A stretch of DNA of 64,000 bases from Rhizomys pruinosus (GCA_009823505.1 VZQC01009559.1:169712-233711); one strand, 5' to 3'; shown: positions 11,924 through 23,510, counted from the stretch's first letter. Numbers and translations: made by a program. Notes: generated by a model not told the origin, from the letters alone.

Positions 11924-12105
11924 GGGGCTGGAGAGATGGCCTAGTGGTTAAGAGCACCTTTTACAGAGGACCTGGGTTTGATCCCCAGCACCCACATGGT
12001 GGCTGAGAACCGTCTTTAACTCCAGTTCCAGGGGAATCTGACACCCTCTTCTGACCTACATGCAGACAGTACATTCATACACATACAAGAATTATATATA
12101 TACAT
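11924..12105 (+). mobile_element. B2 SINE
   Basis: GGGGCTGGAGAGATGGCCTA head, B-box TTTGATCCCCAGCACC, CCAGTTCCAGGGGAATCTGA and the tail GACAGTACATTCATACACAT. A deletion between GACCT and ACATGCAGACAG removes the usual CCGAGGCATTGCA part. It lacks the 17-bp internal duplication. Confidence 0.93.
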
Positions 12106-12171
12106 AGAGTTTTCTCTAAGGATTGGGCCCTAGTTAGGTCAGCCATGCTCTGGACCTTGTTCATTTCCAGC

Positions 12172-12235
12172 TATATCAATATATATATATATCAATATAT
12201 ATATATATAATATATATATATATATAATATACTAT
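12172..12235. repeat. (TA)n-rich low-complexity tract
   Basis: Alternating AT with scattered CA and AA interruptions. It is self-complementary and could extrude as a cruciform; nothing suggests a function. Confidence 0.9.
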
Positions 12236-12239
12236 AGTG

Positions 12240-13025
12240 ACTAGATAATTTCGAGAAAAACCCAGACCTAGAAAGGCAAATGTCATACATTTTCTCTCAT
12301 ATGTGATGTTAGGTTTGAATCTTGAGATATTTGTGTTTCTTTTGGAATACCCAGAAGTTAGGAAAAAAGCAAGGGACCATGGGAAGGGGAGACTCTTTAG
12401 GAGAAGAGAAGGGAGATAGAATAAAGTGATATAAAGGAGGAGAGTGAATGAATTACTGTACAGGAACAACTAAAGGGGGTGGAGGATGGGTGGGTATTAT
12501 AGAGGAAGGAATAGAGAGAGGGATTACTAACACCAAACTAGACAAATCATCTTACCAAATAAAAATGCCAGTATCAGGAAGGAGTTGCCTCTCTTTAAGT
12601 TGGTGGCCAATGGGACCTCATTGGCCCTCAGACATGCAGGCTAATACCATTGCTCTTGGTTACCGTCCAGAACTTCACAGTAAGACCCAATTGCTAAAGA
12701 TATTACACGCTTGACTCATAAAACATGGACAAATCAAGAAGTGTCATCTTCCCTTACTAGATTTCATAATGCCAGAATGTGTTATGCAAATTATCAGAAA
12801 AGAAAATTAATCAATCCTACCAACTTTGAACTCTGTGAGCTACAAAATGAATGCTCTGCAAAGATATGCTTGCTAGTGCAATAGTGGCATGGATGTTATG
12901 GGAGTAACTAACCACACTCTGATTGGATTTAAGGTCCACTGCATGGGGTAGCATACCTGGCACTGTTATTGAAGCCAATAATCTGTGACTAGATGTCATA
13001 GGCTCTTGGGTAGAACCTCCTACTA
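12240..13025 (+). mobile_element. L1 (Lx-like) end-of-ORF2 and 3' UTR fragment
   Basis: The order of blocks follows the Lx L1 tail: TCATACATTTTCTCTCATAT, AAGGGACCATGGGAAGGGGA, ATGCCAGTATCAGG, GACCTCATTGGCCCTCAGAC, AAGATATGCTTGCTAGTGCA and CTGATTGGATTTAAGG. The fragment ends abruptly where an opposite-strand L1 tail begins. Open frames here are fortuitous. Confidence 0.7.
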
Positions 13026-13665
13026 ATAATTAGGAATTCACATTTTCCTCCATTAATTTTATATTACTCTAAAATATGGGTATATACTCTTCACCCATAT
13101 ACAGCAATTACAAAGTCTGAAAATAATTGGTGGGTGGATTCTAAAGCCTGTTGAGAGATTTACATTTTAACAACATAGTTGCTTTCAGATAAACAGAAAT
13201 ATAACCATAATGTCATTCAGCTTGCCTTTTATATGGGGGATTTGGTGTTAGCATCCACAAATGAGGGAAACCATTCATAGATTGTCTTTCTGGGACTGTG
13301 TTACTTCACTCAGCATAATGGCTTCGAGCTCCATCCATTTACCTGCAAAGTTCGTAATGCCATCTTTCTTTACCACTGAATAGTACTCCATTGTGTAGAT
13401 GTACCACATTTTGTCATCCACTCATCTGTTGAGGGGCATTTGGGTTGGTTCCAGCTCTTCACTATTGTGAAGAGAGCTGCAGTAAACATGGATGTGCATG
13501 TATCTTTGCGGTAGGATGAGTTTTTGGGGTATATACCCAGGAGTGGTATGACTGGGTCAGGTGGTAGGATCATTCCAAGTCTTTTAAGAGTTCTCCACAC
13601 TGTTTTCCACAGTGGTTGTACAAGTTTACATTCCCACCAGCAGTGGATGTTTACTTTTAAAGGTT
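13026..13665 (-). mobile_element. L1 ORF2 C-terminal end plus 3' UTR, 5'-truncated
   Basis: On the minus strand the sequence encodes the last part of L1 ORF2. The frame at 13370-13600 contains [32 protein letters not shown] and a W..CGTSTQWSTIQW-like end. It then runs into a 3' UTR shared with 24170-24460 and 25900-26130 (GCAAGCTGAATGACATTAT, GAATCCACCC, TTTTAGAGTAATATAAAATT). Frameshifts and stops make it non-functional. Only the final ~640 bp is present. Confidence 0.88.
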
Positions 13666-14222
13666 TTCAAGGGAAACAGTTGGTCTTGCACTTCAAGGAA
13701 ACAGACTGAGTTAATATGTGACCTATGCATATGATATAAGGGAGCGGGGCATAAGCTATGTGATGGAGGTAGCTCTTTCTCAGAGTAAGGGAATGCTACT
13801 TGGTTGATAGGTGACGTAGAAGATGTAACCTTAGTCAGGCAGCCTTTGTCTCAGTGGTGGAGAGTGGGTTTTCTCCCACTCATAGCCTTTTCTGCTTAGA
13901 GCCTCCTTCTAACAGTTTCTTGTTAATTTCTAATTTTATTTTTTGTTTTTGGTTTGTGTGATCCATTTTGACTTTATTCCCTTTCAAGAGTCTTCCTACT
14001 TGTGTGAGATCCTAACTAACTATGCAGACGTAACTCTAATGTCAACTCTATTTACTGAATAGTTCATTATTATCCAAAGAAGTTTTCCATAATATGGATT
14101 CCTAGGAACCTCTTCAGATATTATCCCGTACACCTTTTGGACACCAGAAGAAATCCCCCATGCATTAGATATGCTGCCATGTTTCTGGATCCAGCAAGGA
14201 CCCTTAGTCTGGAAGTGAAAGT
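13666..14222. other. Anonymous sequence
   Basis: No recognised element or gene in this interval. Confidence 0.4.
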
Positions 14223-14236
14223 AAGAGTTACTTCTT

Positions 14237-14490
14237 TTTTTTTTTTTTTTTATTAATTTTATTTATTTATGTATGTGTATGAATGTACTGTCTGCATGCA
14301 GGTTTGTGCACCCGTGTCGTGCAATGCCGCGGAGGTCAGAAGCGGGCCTCGGATTCCCCTGGAACTGGAGTTCTCCTGGAATTGGAGTTTCAGACGGTTC
14401 TCAGCCGCCATGTGGGTGCTGGGGATCGAACCCGGGTCCTCTGTAAGAGCGGTCGGCGCTCTTAACCGCTAGGCCATCTCTCCAGCCCCC
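14237..14490 (-). mobile_element. Young B2 SINE with 17-bp internal duplication
   Basis: A minus-strand B2 with a long T tail on the left and its head CCAGCCCC on the right. A-box (TGGCCTAGCGGTTAAGAG) and B-box (GGGTTCGATCCCC) are intact and CpG sites are largely kept, which argues for recent insertion. AAGAGTTACTTCTT is repeated exactly at 14223-14236 and 14491-14504, a 14-bp target-site duplication. The segment CTGGAACTGGAGTTCTC is present twice in tandem, unlike several other B2 copies in the window. Confidence 0.97.
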
Positions 14491-14504
14491 AAGAGTTACT
14501 TCTT

Positions 14505-15110
14505 GTAATGAACATTTATCTAAATGGATAGTAGGAAGGCCACTCTTAGTTTGGGAGAAAATAATTACTCTTCAGAAATTATTCAATAGTATTTGTGTCT
14601 GGATTGATTTTGAATGATAAGGCGAATCAGCAAATTTCTACAACTGCCTATTCTCTCTTTGAGTATTCAAACGTATTATTTTGCATATTAGACATTATTT
14701 TCCACCAAAAATAAAATATCTTTGTTTTCCATAAATTTGGTCTGGTTTAGCAGTCTTATTTCCTGAGGAAAAGTCCAGACCTATGAGGTCCTGCTTTAGT
14801 TCAGCACCGAGGCCAGTCGTCCACAGGGACCTTATTGTCTTTGACTTACCTTGTATTGCCACTGGCACCAGGAGGACAATAGATGTCTGAAGTTGGACTG
14901 GTGTCCAGGTAGGTGAAATCAGGCTTTGAGAACATTCAGAACACTCGTGCACACATCATGTTGCTTTCTCATTGGCCTGCAGTGGAGCCCGATCAGTCCT
15001 GGCTCTTATGGTTCACGTTAAGTTTCACAGTAAATGAAAAGCAGGAGATTACCACACTGTCTCTCCAGCAGGAGTTCTAGATGAGCGTTACCACCATCTG
15101 TGAACAGATA
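14505..15110. other. Anonymous sequence
   Basis: No recognised element. An 85-residue minus frame at 14695-14952 has no identifiable motif. Confidence 0.4.
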
Positions 15111-15111
15111 G

Positions 15112-15205
15112 TTATTAATAATTCTCAGCCTTAGCTGTGCATCAAAAGATTTGTGAGGCTTCAAAAATATTGATGCATGGACCCCATCTGTGGATCCCAA
15201 CCACT
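15112..15205 (+). mobile_element. MER5A-like relic (hAT-Charlie)
   Basis: ATTCTCAGCCTTAGCTGTGC, then AAAAATATTGATGC, GGACCCCATCTGTGGAT and CCCAACCACTG follow the layout of MER5A, an ancient mammalian nonautonomous DNA transposon whose ends read roughly CAGTGGTTCTCAACC and its complement. The copy is heavily decayed, as expected for a pre-eutherian-age insertion. Confidence 0.6.
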
Positions 15206-17287
15206 GAAACCCAGCACTTCCGAAATCCTGGACCGCTTTCCCTATATTATGAATTTATTTAAAAAGAAAAGTAGCACAAAATGTAAAATGAAGAAGAGGA
15301 GGATGAGGGAAAGATGGGGCCCTAAGGCACCAAAGTAGAATTAGAGACTCGGTGGCTCCAAGAGACATAAGGGGTGATGAGGAGGTAAGAAGGGATGATG
15401 GAGGTAAATTTCACATTGAAATCAATTTTTGTCTCTCTACTTTAAGGGGCAAATGTCTCACTGGTACATCTTATGCAATGGAGATAATTATCCCTTCACC
15501 AGGGGAAAAAGTGTAGAACACCTCGGATGTTGTAGAGGGAAGTATTGTCTTCTATGCTCTTTTCCTTTGGTGCTGCCCATCTTCAAAGGCCTGGACCTTT
15601 CTCCACATATAACCCCATAACTGACTTTTTAGTGCTATGGATCTAAGGACTCATTTAGGGCATCCACAAGGTCATATTTTTCACATTTTCTGGTGGAGCA
15701 ATAATGAAATCTTGCTAATTCCTGATTCACATGACTAGCATATTTGCTAAGATTTTGGATACTATAAACAAAGGCTTATCTAGGCTTTCCAGCTTCTATT
15801 TATAAGGAAGTCTCCAAAGCATTTGGCAAACAATACTCAGGTCTAAGAAACAGTTTAAATTGTGTCATCCTTGGCAGGTCAATGACTTGTCTTGAAGAGA
15901 AATTTGATGCCACATGCTGAGCAAACATTTACATGAGGTGAGTGTAAGCATTAATGAAGAAGAAGGGCTATTTGATTTCAAACTCCAACCACTTATTAGA
16001 CATACATCTCATTACATACATGTGTATCCTGATACAGAAGTTGGGAGACATTAGAGGTAGAATCTCAGGCAACCCCTGCAGGTTTACAGGAGTTGCCTAT
16101 ACTTGGATAAGGCTGGAGGGATCTCGATCCCTATCATCTCTGAAATTGCTGCCTCCAATGCTTCCTTTTCCACTTGTACTCTCCCTCTCCCCAGTGTCTA
16201 AGCCTGTTTCTTGAGCTTCAGCAGGGTGTTTTCAACAATGGGAGTATGCTTATTTGTGGGGGAGGGGGGTGGAATTCTCTCTTTGCCTTATTACCAGTAC
16301 CTTGTCCTTATCCTATCAGAAGATTTGAGGGAGTCTAATAGGCTAACAGGCTTTTGAATCACTGGAAGAGATGCAACAGAGAAACAGGGCTGACTGTCCT
16401 AGTGGATCTGTTATGTTCACCTTTGTTCCAGTGTTCATGCCCTTTGCAGACCTGGCAAAATACAGCTCCTGGCAGAGCTAACTTTAGACAGCAGAATAAT
16501 AAACAGAGGTAAATCTGTTAGAAATGAAACATTCCCATGTGAGATAATTTTAAGGCTCTTTCTTTTCTTCCACAGAATTATTTATCAGCAGTATATTTTA
16601 CCTCATTTTATTATGAAATATGAGGGTAAGATTTGTTTTTACATTACTTATATATTTTTTTTACATATTTACATCTGCAGCCTGTAAATGCAGCTGGCCA
16701 GAAAAACATGGTCTATAATTATCTAATTAAAGAATAAGTGAGAGAAAGACTTGCATTTAATGTGTTGAATTCTGGTGATGGAACTTTGGACACAACCATT
16801 AGCTAAAAGCCTTCTGTATTTCCTGTACAACAACTGAGAAAGTTAACACAGTGCTGGGCAGTAAGGAACCACTTGCTCCATTATCTCTACGTGTTTGGAA
16901 ATCACACCAAGGAAGCCTCTGGCCCAGCCCTCCTCTGTATGTTACTTCATAGTCTAGAAGTAACCTCTTATCTTGGGCAGGGCAGGGCAGGGTATGTGGG
17001 TGAGGGTCTCACAGTGGCCTCTGATGAATTTCAGTCCTAATTTTTTCCCAGTTGCGCCTCTTATTGTCTCTTCGTTGCTGGTTGTCTGTGGCTTTCAAAA
17101 TATCACTTAACGAGGGCATTTGAGAAATTACGTGTGAGTGATAATCCATAGAATGTGATGTAATTATTGCTCACTGCAGGGCCGCCCTGTGGAGTGACAG
17201 GAGCCAGCATTGAAGCGGCTGGTGAAGAGGACTTCAACGCTGCACCAGCTGCCTCACCCTGGCTTCCTCCCAAGAGCTCCTGATGGG
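15206..17287. other. Anonymous sequence with no supported gene
   Basis: No known repeat is recognised. Short open frames (for example 15954-16214) carry no domain motif. A locally GC-richer patch occurs at 17170-17280. Confidence 0.4.
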
Positions 17288-17380
17288 ATATTCTCCATGA
17301 TTTCTAAGACCACCTGGAGTTATTACTCCCTGGAGCATCCCTGTAAGACCCATTATTTCCCTTTCCCATGCTGCCCAGGT
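17288..17380 (+). repeat. 93-bp direct duplication, copy 1
   Basis: Pairs with 18443-18535 in the same orientation: 93 aligned bases, no gaps, about 9 mismatches. Similarity stops at both ends. The shared unit begins ATATTCTCCATGATTTCTAA and ends CCCATGCTGCCCAGGT. The origin is not recognised. Confidence 0.85.
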
Positions 17381-18442
17381 GCCTTAACCCAGCTCCTTAT
17401 TCATTGTGGGATTTGAAAACCACATACAAGCACCTCTTGTCCTAGACGAAAAGAGAACAGATTACTACTAATTCCTGGATGAAAAAGATACAGGAAAGAT
17501 AGTCCTTGATATTACTAAATCTAATATCTGTGCAACTGGGAGCCAGAAATCTGAACACTTCCTCTTAACTGACTTAAAACTGTGTCACAATGGTAACTGG
17601 AACTTGGATTTTAGTATTTCTCCTATAGTAAATGATGTTGAGAGTTTCTAAAACTTTAATAGATTTTTCTTTTGTGATTTAACTGTTGAGAAAACTTTGA
17701 AGGTTTGTTCCTGAGACAAGATTTTTGATTAAAACAAATGGAGCCTTTGAGTTTCTAGCATTTTTTTACATGTATATTTGCCAGCACTGACGAGTTGAAA
17801 ATTTCAAGTGTATTCTAAACAAATAAATAGAAATCGCTAGTGGGAAAGAATGAATTTATATAGAAATGTTTTAAAAATAAATGTACAAAACTTTTCACCA
17901 AGGGCACACAAAATAATTAGTTTAGAATATGCTTACTTTCAGTAATATTACTCTAATGATTTCTAATGTAGTATCTCCATGTGCACTTTAAATTTTTATC
18001 AACATGAATTCATTATAGAACAAATGATGGTATTTAAAGAAACATCAAAAGCTATTTGTTTATTTTTTTTTACCAGTTCTTCCTCCTCCATGGAAATTAT
18101 TATGCTTCTGAAAATAATGAACTGAACCAGAGGCGATGACATAGATTTTGAATAAATCTGTCAAATATGAGGCTGCCACATTCAAAACTAGGATAGAGAG
18201 TAAGAAGAGGAGTCAGAGGAAGAAAGCCAGGTCTTGTTCCCTAGCCGACCACATTCCTCAGAGCTCAGGAAGCTGCTGTCCTCTCCTCCTGAAGGAACTA
18301 GATTCAGACCCTCACCTGTTTGATATAGGAGCCTCTGTCCTTCCTCTGATGGGGCGCCTTCTCTAAATACATCTAAATGGAAAGAAGAGCTGGAAGAATG
18401 CTAAACAAATATAGCAGTTAAGCTCAAAATAGTATAGATGCC
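17381..18442. other. Anonymous AT-rich sequence
   Basis: Sits between the two copies of the 93-bp duplication. A 72-residue frame at 18148-18366 has no recognisable motif. Confidence 0.4.
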
Positions 18443-18535
18443 ATATTCTCCATGATTTCTAAGACTGCCTGCAGTTGTTACTTGCTGGAGCATCCCTGAA
18501 AGACCGATTATTTCCCCTTCCCATGCTGCCCAGGT
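18443..18535 (+). repeat. 93-bp direct duplication, copy 2
   Basis: Second copy of the unit at 17288-17380, about 90% identical without indels. Flanks on both sides are unrelated to those of copy 1. Confidence 0.85.
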
Positions 18536-18916
18536 CTGATGGTATTTCATACATATTTTTAGCTGAATAGATATAAAAATCTCTAGGTAATATAAAATGC
18601 TGGCAACCACACAAAGGCCACAGATTTCAGAAAATAACACTTTAGAAAATATCTGAATGAGGTTCTACTTGAATTCTAAAGCCAGTAGTCTTTTGGTTTA
18701 AATATTGGAGTTATCAAGCCATCTTTGAAGCCTAAATCTGATGAAAAACAATGAAAAATTCCATTGCCTTTAATTCTTTTTTTTTCATAGATGCTTTTGT
18801 GTTGTCACAGTTTCCTGAAAATTCATTAATTCCACCTCCTTTCACCTTTCTATGGGGACTGTGAGAACAATCTGGAAAGATCAGCGTTGTCATCAATTTC
18901 ATTCTCTGCATTCTGC

Positions 18917-18973
18917 ATGTAGGTTATCGATTTCCAGGTAAAGAACTATGTAGACCAGGTGGTGTTCTCTGTA
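18917..18973 (+). repeat. 57-bp direct duplication, copy 1
   Basis: Pairs with 19997-20053 exactly 1080 bp downstream: 57 aligned bases with about 6 mismatches. Shared core: GATTTCCAGGTAAA, then ACTATG, then AGACCAGGTG. Confidence 0.8.
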
Positions 18974-19154
18974 TCCCTTAGCTGAATTTTGTAAGGCTCA
19001 AATATGCCAACAAATCCTTCAGTAGCTAGAGTCAGATCCATGTTTAATGGAATGCTCATGTGGATGAATGCAAAGAAGTTGAAATGCCACTAGGATTAGG
19101 GCAGTCATAAAAGCTCATGTGATGAAGTGTGTGGAGATGAATGTAGTGAATTAT

Positions 19155-19525
19155 AGGGCTGAGATGGTTTCAATGAGCATTCCCCCATAGACTCCAAGTA
19201 CTTGAACACATGGTCAGTTGATGGTGTTGTTTGGAGAGGGTCATGGAGTCTGAGGAGGTGTGGCTATGCTGGAGGAATCATGGCACTGGGAGTGGGCTGT
19301 GAGAATTCACAGCCTTTCCCCACTTTTTGTTTCCTTGCTCTTTTTCCTGCCTGTGCTTGAAAAACATGAGCACTAAGCTTTTCAATCTGGTTGCCACTTA
19401 CCATGCTTCTGCCCACCTCCAGGATGGACTCTTATTTCTCTGGAACCATAAACTCAATAAACTCTTACTCTGATAAGTTACCCTGGCTCTGTCTTTTTAT
19501 CACAACAACAGAAAAATAACCAACA
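19155..19525 (+). mobile_element. URR1-like rodent nonautonomous repeat
   Basis: GGAGGTGTGGCTATGCTGGA, GGGAGTGGGCTGTGAG, CCTCCAGGATGGACTCTTAT, AACTCAATAAACTCTTACTC and the end TATCACAACAACAGAAAAAT follow a common rodent repeat. It is the opposite orientation of 955-1307 and related to 52430-52762. The family name is from memory. Confidence 0.55.
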
Positions 19526-19996
19526 CAAGGTCTTCATGTGTTTTGTGCCTGTCTTTATATCCACAGAAGGGAGGCCACATTGTTTTTCCTTTTTCCTTTT
19601 ATAGAGATATATGAATAACAAAACAGTGAGCTCCACTATGATATTTCATACTTGCAGATGAAGTGTTTTATTGTGTTTACTCTCTGATTACCCACACTCA
19701 TCCCTGAGCTGCTATTTATTCCACTGGTCAAATGCTCTTTCTTGTGAACCATTGTTCTATTGAGGTGGCTCCAGACACATTGTCTGATATATAATTACTG
19801 CATTTGCTGATTCATCTCTTCTGGATGGTTAGAATTGGGCCCTAAGCTGTGGTGCTAAGAAAATGTTGCAAGTGCAAAACATTGAAAATGTAGTAACCGG
19901 AATTTATGACCATTTCTTATTTGGTTATCCACCTGGCTGATTGACCATGTATATTGTTTTCAGTAGAGTCAGACCATGAGTGGAGTGGACATCATG
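19526..19996. other. Anonymous sequence
   Basis: No element or gene recognised before the second 57-bp duplication copy. Confidence 0.4.
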
Positions 19997-20053
19997 ATGT
20001 AGGGTATAGATTTCCAGGTAAACCACTATGCAGACCAGGTGCTGTTCTCTGTA
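19997..20053 (+). repeat. 57-bp direct duplication, copy 2
   Basis: Second copy of the unit at 18917-18973. It lies about 45 bp upstream of the target-site duplication of the next SINE. Confidence 0.8.
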
Positions 20054-20115
20054 ACATCTTTCAGATATTTTTTAATCCTGCAGCAATAAACACTAGAAAG
20101 CAACCACTAATTTTT

Positions 20116-20372
20116 TTTTTTTTTGGTCTTTTTGAGACAGGGTCTCCCTTTCTTTAGTCCCAGCTGCCCTGGAGCTCACTCTGTAGACCAGGTTGGCCTT
20201 GAACTCACAGAGATATGCCTGCCTCTGCCTCCTGAGTGCTGGGATTAAAGGTGTGCACCACCACGCCCAGCTTAAAGATGGTTCTTGCTGCCATGTGGGT
20301 GCTGGGAATTGGACCCAAGTCCTCTGCAAGAGCAGTCAGTGCTGTTAACCAGTGAGCAATCTCTCCAGCCCT
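20116..20372 (-). mobile_element. Composite SINE: B2/ID-like head fused to B1
   Basis: Read on the minus strand, it starts with a tRNA-type head (GGGCTGGAGAGATTGCTCAC, B-box-like GGGTCCAATTCCCAGCACC). At AACCATCTTTAA it switches to a complete B1 (GCTGGGCGTGGTGGTGCACA through CTGTCTC) with an A-rich tail. GCAACCACTAATTTTT is repeated exactly at 20100-20115 and 20373-20388, so the fusion inserted as one unit. The element at 28454-28735 has the same junction. It resembles the B4/ID_B1 class of dimeric rodent SINEs. Confidence 0.92.
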
Positions 20373-20429
20373 GCAACCACTAATTTTTAAAGAAACAGGT
20401 AGTTTAAATAGGATTAAACATTTAAAATA

Positions 20430-22920
20430 TTTTTTAAAATTGATTCCAGATATTCATACAATGTATTTTGATCACATTCAGACTCCCTTTTCCCCTTCAC
20501 CTGTTCTTCCTTTTCCTCTTCACCTGTTCTTCCTTTTTCCCTTCCCCAGATTTCATTTCCTCCAGTTTCATTTTCAAATTAAAAATTTTACATACTTGTT
20601 ATTTATTTTTACATTTTTATTTATTTATTTTTTTAATTTGTAAAGTAGGATCATCTTATGTACAATTTCACTTTATTTTTATTTATTTTTTTTACATAAA
20701 TTTATTTATTTATTTTTAACAAATCTAGACCCATGTTCCCGCTCATGCCCCCACCCCACCAGAGCTCGTGCATTCTGCCAAACATGCTTTCCATCTCTTA
20801 GTCTTTCTCAATATTTTCCATGGGGAAGTTGACTGTTTTGAGCAGAAGTTCACTGTTTCAGTCAGTTCTTTGATGCAGTATTTTCTGTGTTGTTGTTTCC
20901 AATGGCATATGCCATACTGCTTTGGTACAAAGAGCTCAAGGGGGACCTACCACAAGAAATACTTAACAACTGGGTAAATTGGCACTAGCCATCCACAGAT
21001 GATTGATACCATGCATCGTTTGTGTTTCTGGGACTGTGTTACTCTCCTTAGCATAATGCTCACAATTATCCACCTTTCTGCAAAGTCGTGATGTCGTCTT
21101 TCTTTACCTGCTGCGCATAGAATCTCCCCCATTGTAGTACTGTACCAAAAAAAAAACAAATAAAAACTTTTTATCACCTCGTCAGTTGAGGGGCACTTTA
21201 GTTGTTCTAATCTTAGCTATTGTGAAGAGAGCTGCAATAAACACGCTGCCGTGCATGTATCTTCATGTAGGTTGGCGAAGCTTTGGAGGGTATATCCGGA
21301 GTGGTTATGCGCGGGTAGGGGTAGGCTAATTTTTAGCCAATCTTTAAGGGTTTCCAAGGTGTTTCCACTAGTGCTGTATGAAAGTTACATTCCTCTACCC
21401 AGAGTGGTGAGTGTTTCCTCCTTTCCTCACAACCTTCTCAGCATTTGTGTTATTGTTTTCTTGATCTTAGCCAGACTATATTGGAGTAGATGATATCTTA
21501 ATGGTTTTCATTTTTGCCATTTCCTTACCCTTATGTAACGTGATGTTGAACCAGTTTTTAGGTGTTTCTCAACATTCTAATTCTCACTGTGAAGTTCCCG
21601 TTCAGCTTCCTTTCATCTTATTGAGGGAGTTACTCTTGTTTCTTTTTTTCTTTTGTTATTTGAGTAGTTTATATCTATTCTGTGTAGTTAATGTCTGTCA
21701 GATGTATACTGCAGTAATGGTTTTCCTCCCCACTTCTGTGGGTTTTTCTCTTCAACTTTTGATTGTTTACTTTAGTGTACAGGAACTTTAGACGTTTGAA
21801 TTGGAGATCCCATTGTTGTCTGTCGACTTTTTACTTGGCAACTGCTATTTGATTTTATTGAAGTCTTTTCCTACGCCTTATTGTCTTGTAGTGCTACCAC
21901 CTTTTTTCTTCTATCACCTTTCAGTTTCGGTTTCTGTTGAGGTCTTTATATGCCATCTGGAGTTGATCTTTGTCGGTGAGAGAGGGGGAGGTGAGCCGGA
22001 GACGTGAGGGGTTTAATTTTGCTTCTTCTACAAATGGTGATCCAGTTTTGCCCAACAATATTTGCCTAAGATGCTATCTTTTCTCCATTGAGTTTTCCTT
22101 GGGCCCCTTTAGTCCACGAAGGGGTGATTTTTGCTGAAATTGATGATGCTCAATGTTTAGATCTCAAGTTTTGTTCCATTAGTCCAACAGGTTGTTTTTG
22201 TACCATACCAATGCTGTTTTTGACTTATAGCCCCTGTAGTATATGCTTTAAAGTCTGGTAAGTAGATACCCCCTGGTATTGCATTTTTTCTTTTCTCAGA
22301 TGTGTTTAGCTTTCGGGTGTCTTTTGTTTTTCCATATGATTTTTTTTTATTTTTTTTTTCAAATTGCTTGTGAAGAAACTCATTGGGATTTAAAAATCAT
22401 TGAATTGCATTTAAACCTATACCAAGAGTTTGGGTAAAATGGCATTTTTACAATATTAATTCCACCAATCCATTGAGCATGGGAGGTTTTTCTCATCTTC
22501 TGAGTTTCTTCAATTTCTTTCTTTAAGGGTTTAAAAATTTTTGTTGTAGAGTCCTTTGGTATCTATTGGTTAGTTTGTTCCTAGGTATATTGTTTTTGAG
22601 GCTTTGTGAGTGGAAGGCTTTGAATTCTTTCTCCAGTTGCTTTGGGTTGTTGTAGTAAAGAAAAGGCCATTGATTTTTTTCTAGGTTAATTTTGGTATCC
22701 TGCATCTTCTGAAGCCCGTTAATTCGTTTAGGAGTTTCTGGTGGAAATCGTTTTTATTTGCATCCCTTAATGTAACAATCAAATATCATCGAGCAAATCG
22801 GGATAGTTTGGGACTTCCTCTTTTCCAATTAGTACCCTTTAAATTTCCTTCTCTTGCTTATTGCCTTAGCAAGTGTTCAAGCACTATGTTGAAGAGGAGT
22901 GGTGATAGGGGCCCAGACGG
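20430..22920 (-). mobile_element. L1, 3' part of ORF2 plus 3' UTR (main segment of inverted element)
   Basis: A minus-strand LINE-1 with its 3' end on the left. From right to left on the minus strand come the ORF2 region after the reverse-transcriptase core (CACTCCTCTTCAACATAGTG), the YADD-downstream region, the C-terminal region (LLAL..FT..PKCPS-like around 21200) and a 3' UTR near 20720-20900. The copy is old, with many indels and stops, so no frame stays open beyond about 100 residues. At 22920 the orientation flips. TTTA-rich and pyrimidine-rich tracts at 20450-20720 belong to the tail or later insertions. Confidence 0.88.
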
Positions 22921-23506
22921 TTTCACAGAGAATTCTATAAAACATTCCAAAAAAACTTACAACCATTATTCTGAAACTGTTTAGAAGTATACAACAGAGG
23001 GAATCCCCAAATTCCTTCTAGAAGCCAACATCACTCTATCACCAAAACAAGGCAAAGAATCCCAACTAAAAAGGGAGATTAATAGAGCCATCTTCCCTCA
23101 TGAACACAAGATGCCAAAATTCTAAAACAGAATACTGGCAAATCGCTACAGACCCACATCAAGAGAGATCAATCCATCATGACCAAGTTGGATTCCATAC
23201 CAGAGATGCAGGATGGTCAACATACGAAAATCAAATAAACATCATCAAACACTAAATGGAATAAAAGATAAAAAACCACACCACATCTCAATCTGAGTGC
23301 TGAAAAAGCCTTTGACAAAATCCAGCATCCCTTCATCTTAAGTCCTAAAGGAATTGGATTGGAGGGATATTCCTCAATGTAATCAAAGCCATATAAGGGA
23401 AACACACAGCCAATATCAACCTAAATGGGGAATGACAGGAAACATTCCCCTTTAAAGGTAGGAACCCGGCAAGGCTGGCCCCTAACACCACTCCTCTTTG
23501 CACTAG
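22921..23506 (+). mobile_element. L1 ORF2 reverse-transcriptase segment, inverted 5' part
   Basis: Plus-strand ORF2 sequence covering the reverse-transcriptase region (TTTCACAGAGAATTCTATAA at the start; AAAGCCTTTGACAAAATCCA encodes KAFDKIQ). It ends at CCACTCCTCTTTGCACTAG. That end is nearly the same L1 coordinate at which the adjacent minus-strand segment begins (CACCACTCCTCTTCAACATAG, read on the minus strand). This inverted-5' arrangement is the signature of twin-primed L1 insertion. Multiple frameshifts are present. Confidence 0.82.
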
Positions 23507-23510
23507 TACA

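Noticed and set aside
20093..20329. 78-residue minus-strand frame resembling frames at 28548 and 54953
   Set aside because: Read-through of B1 sequence (motifs such as LCEFKANLVYRVSSR are B1-encoded noise).
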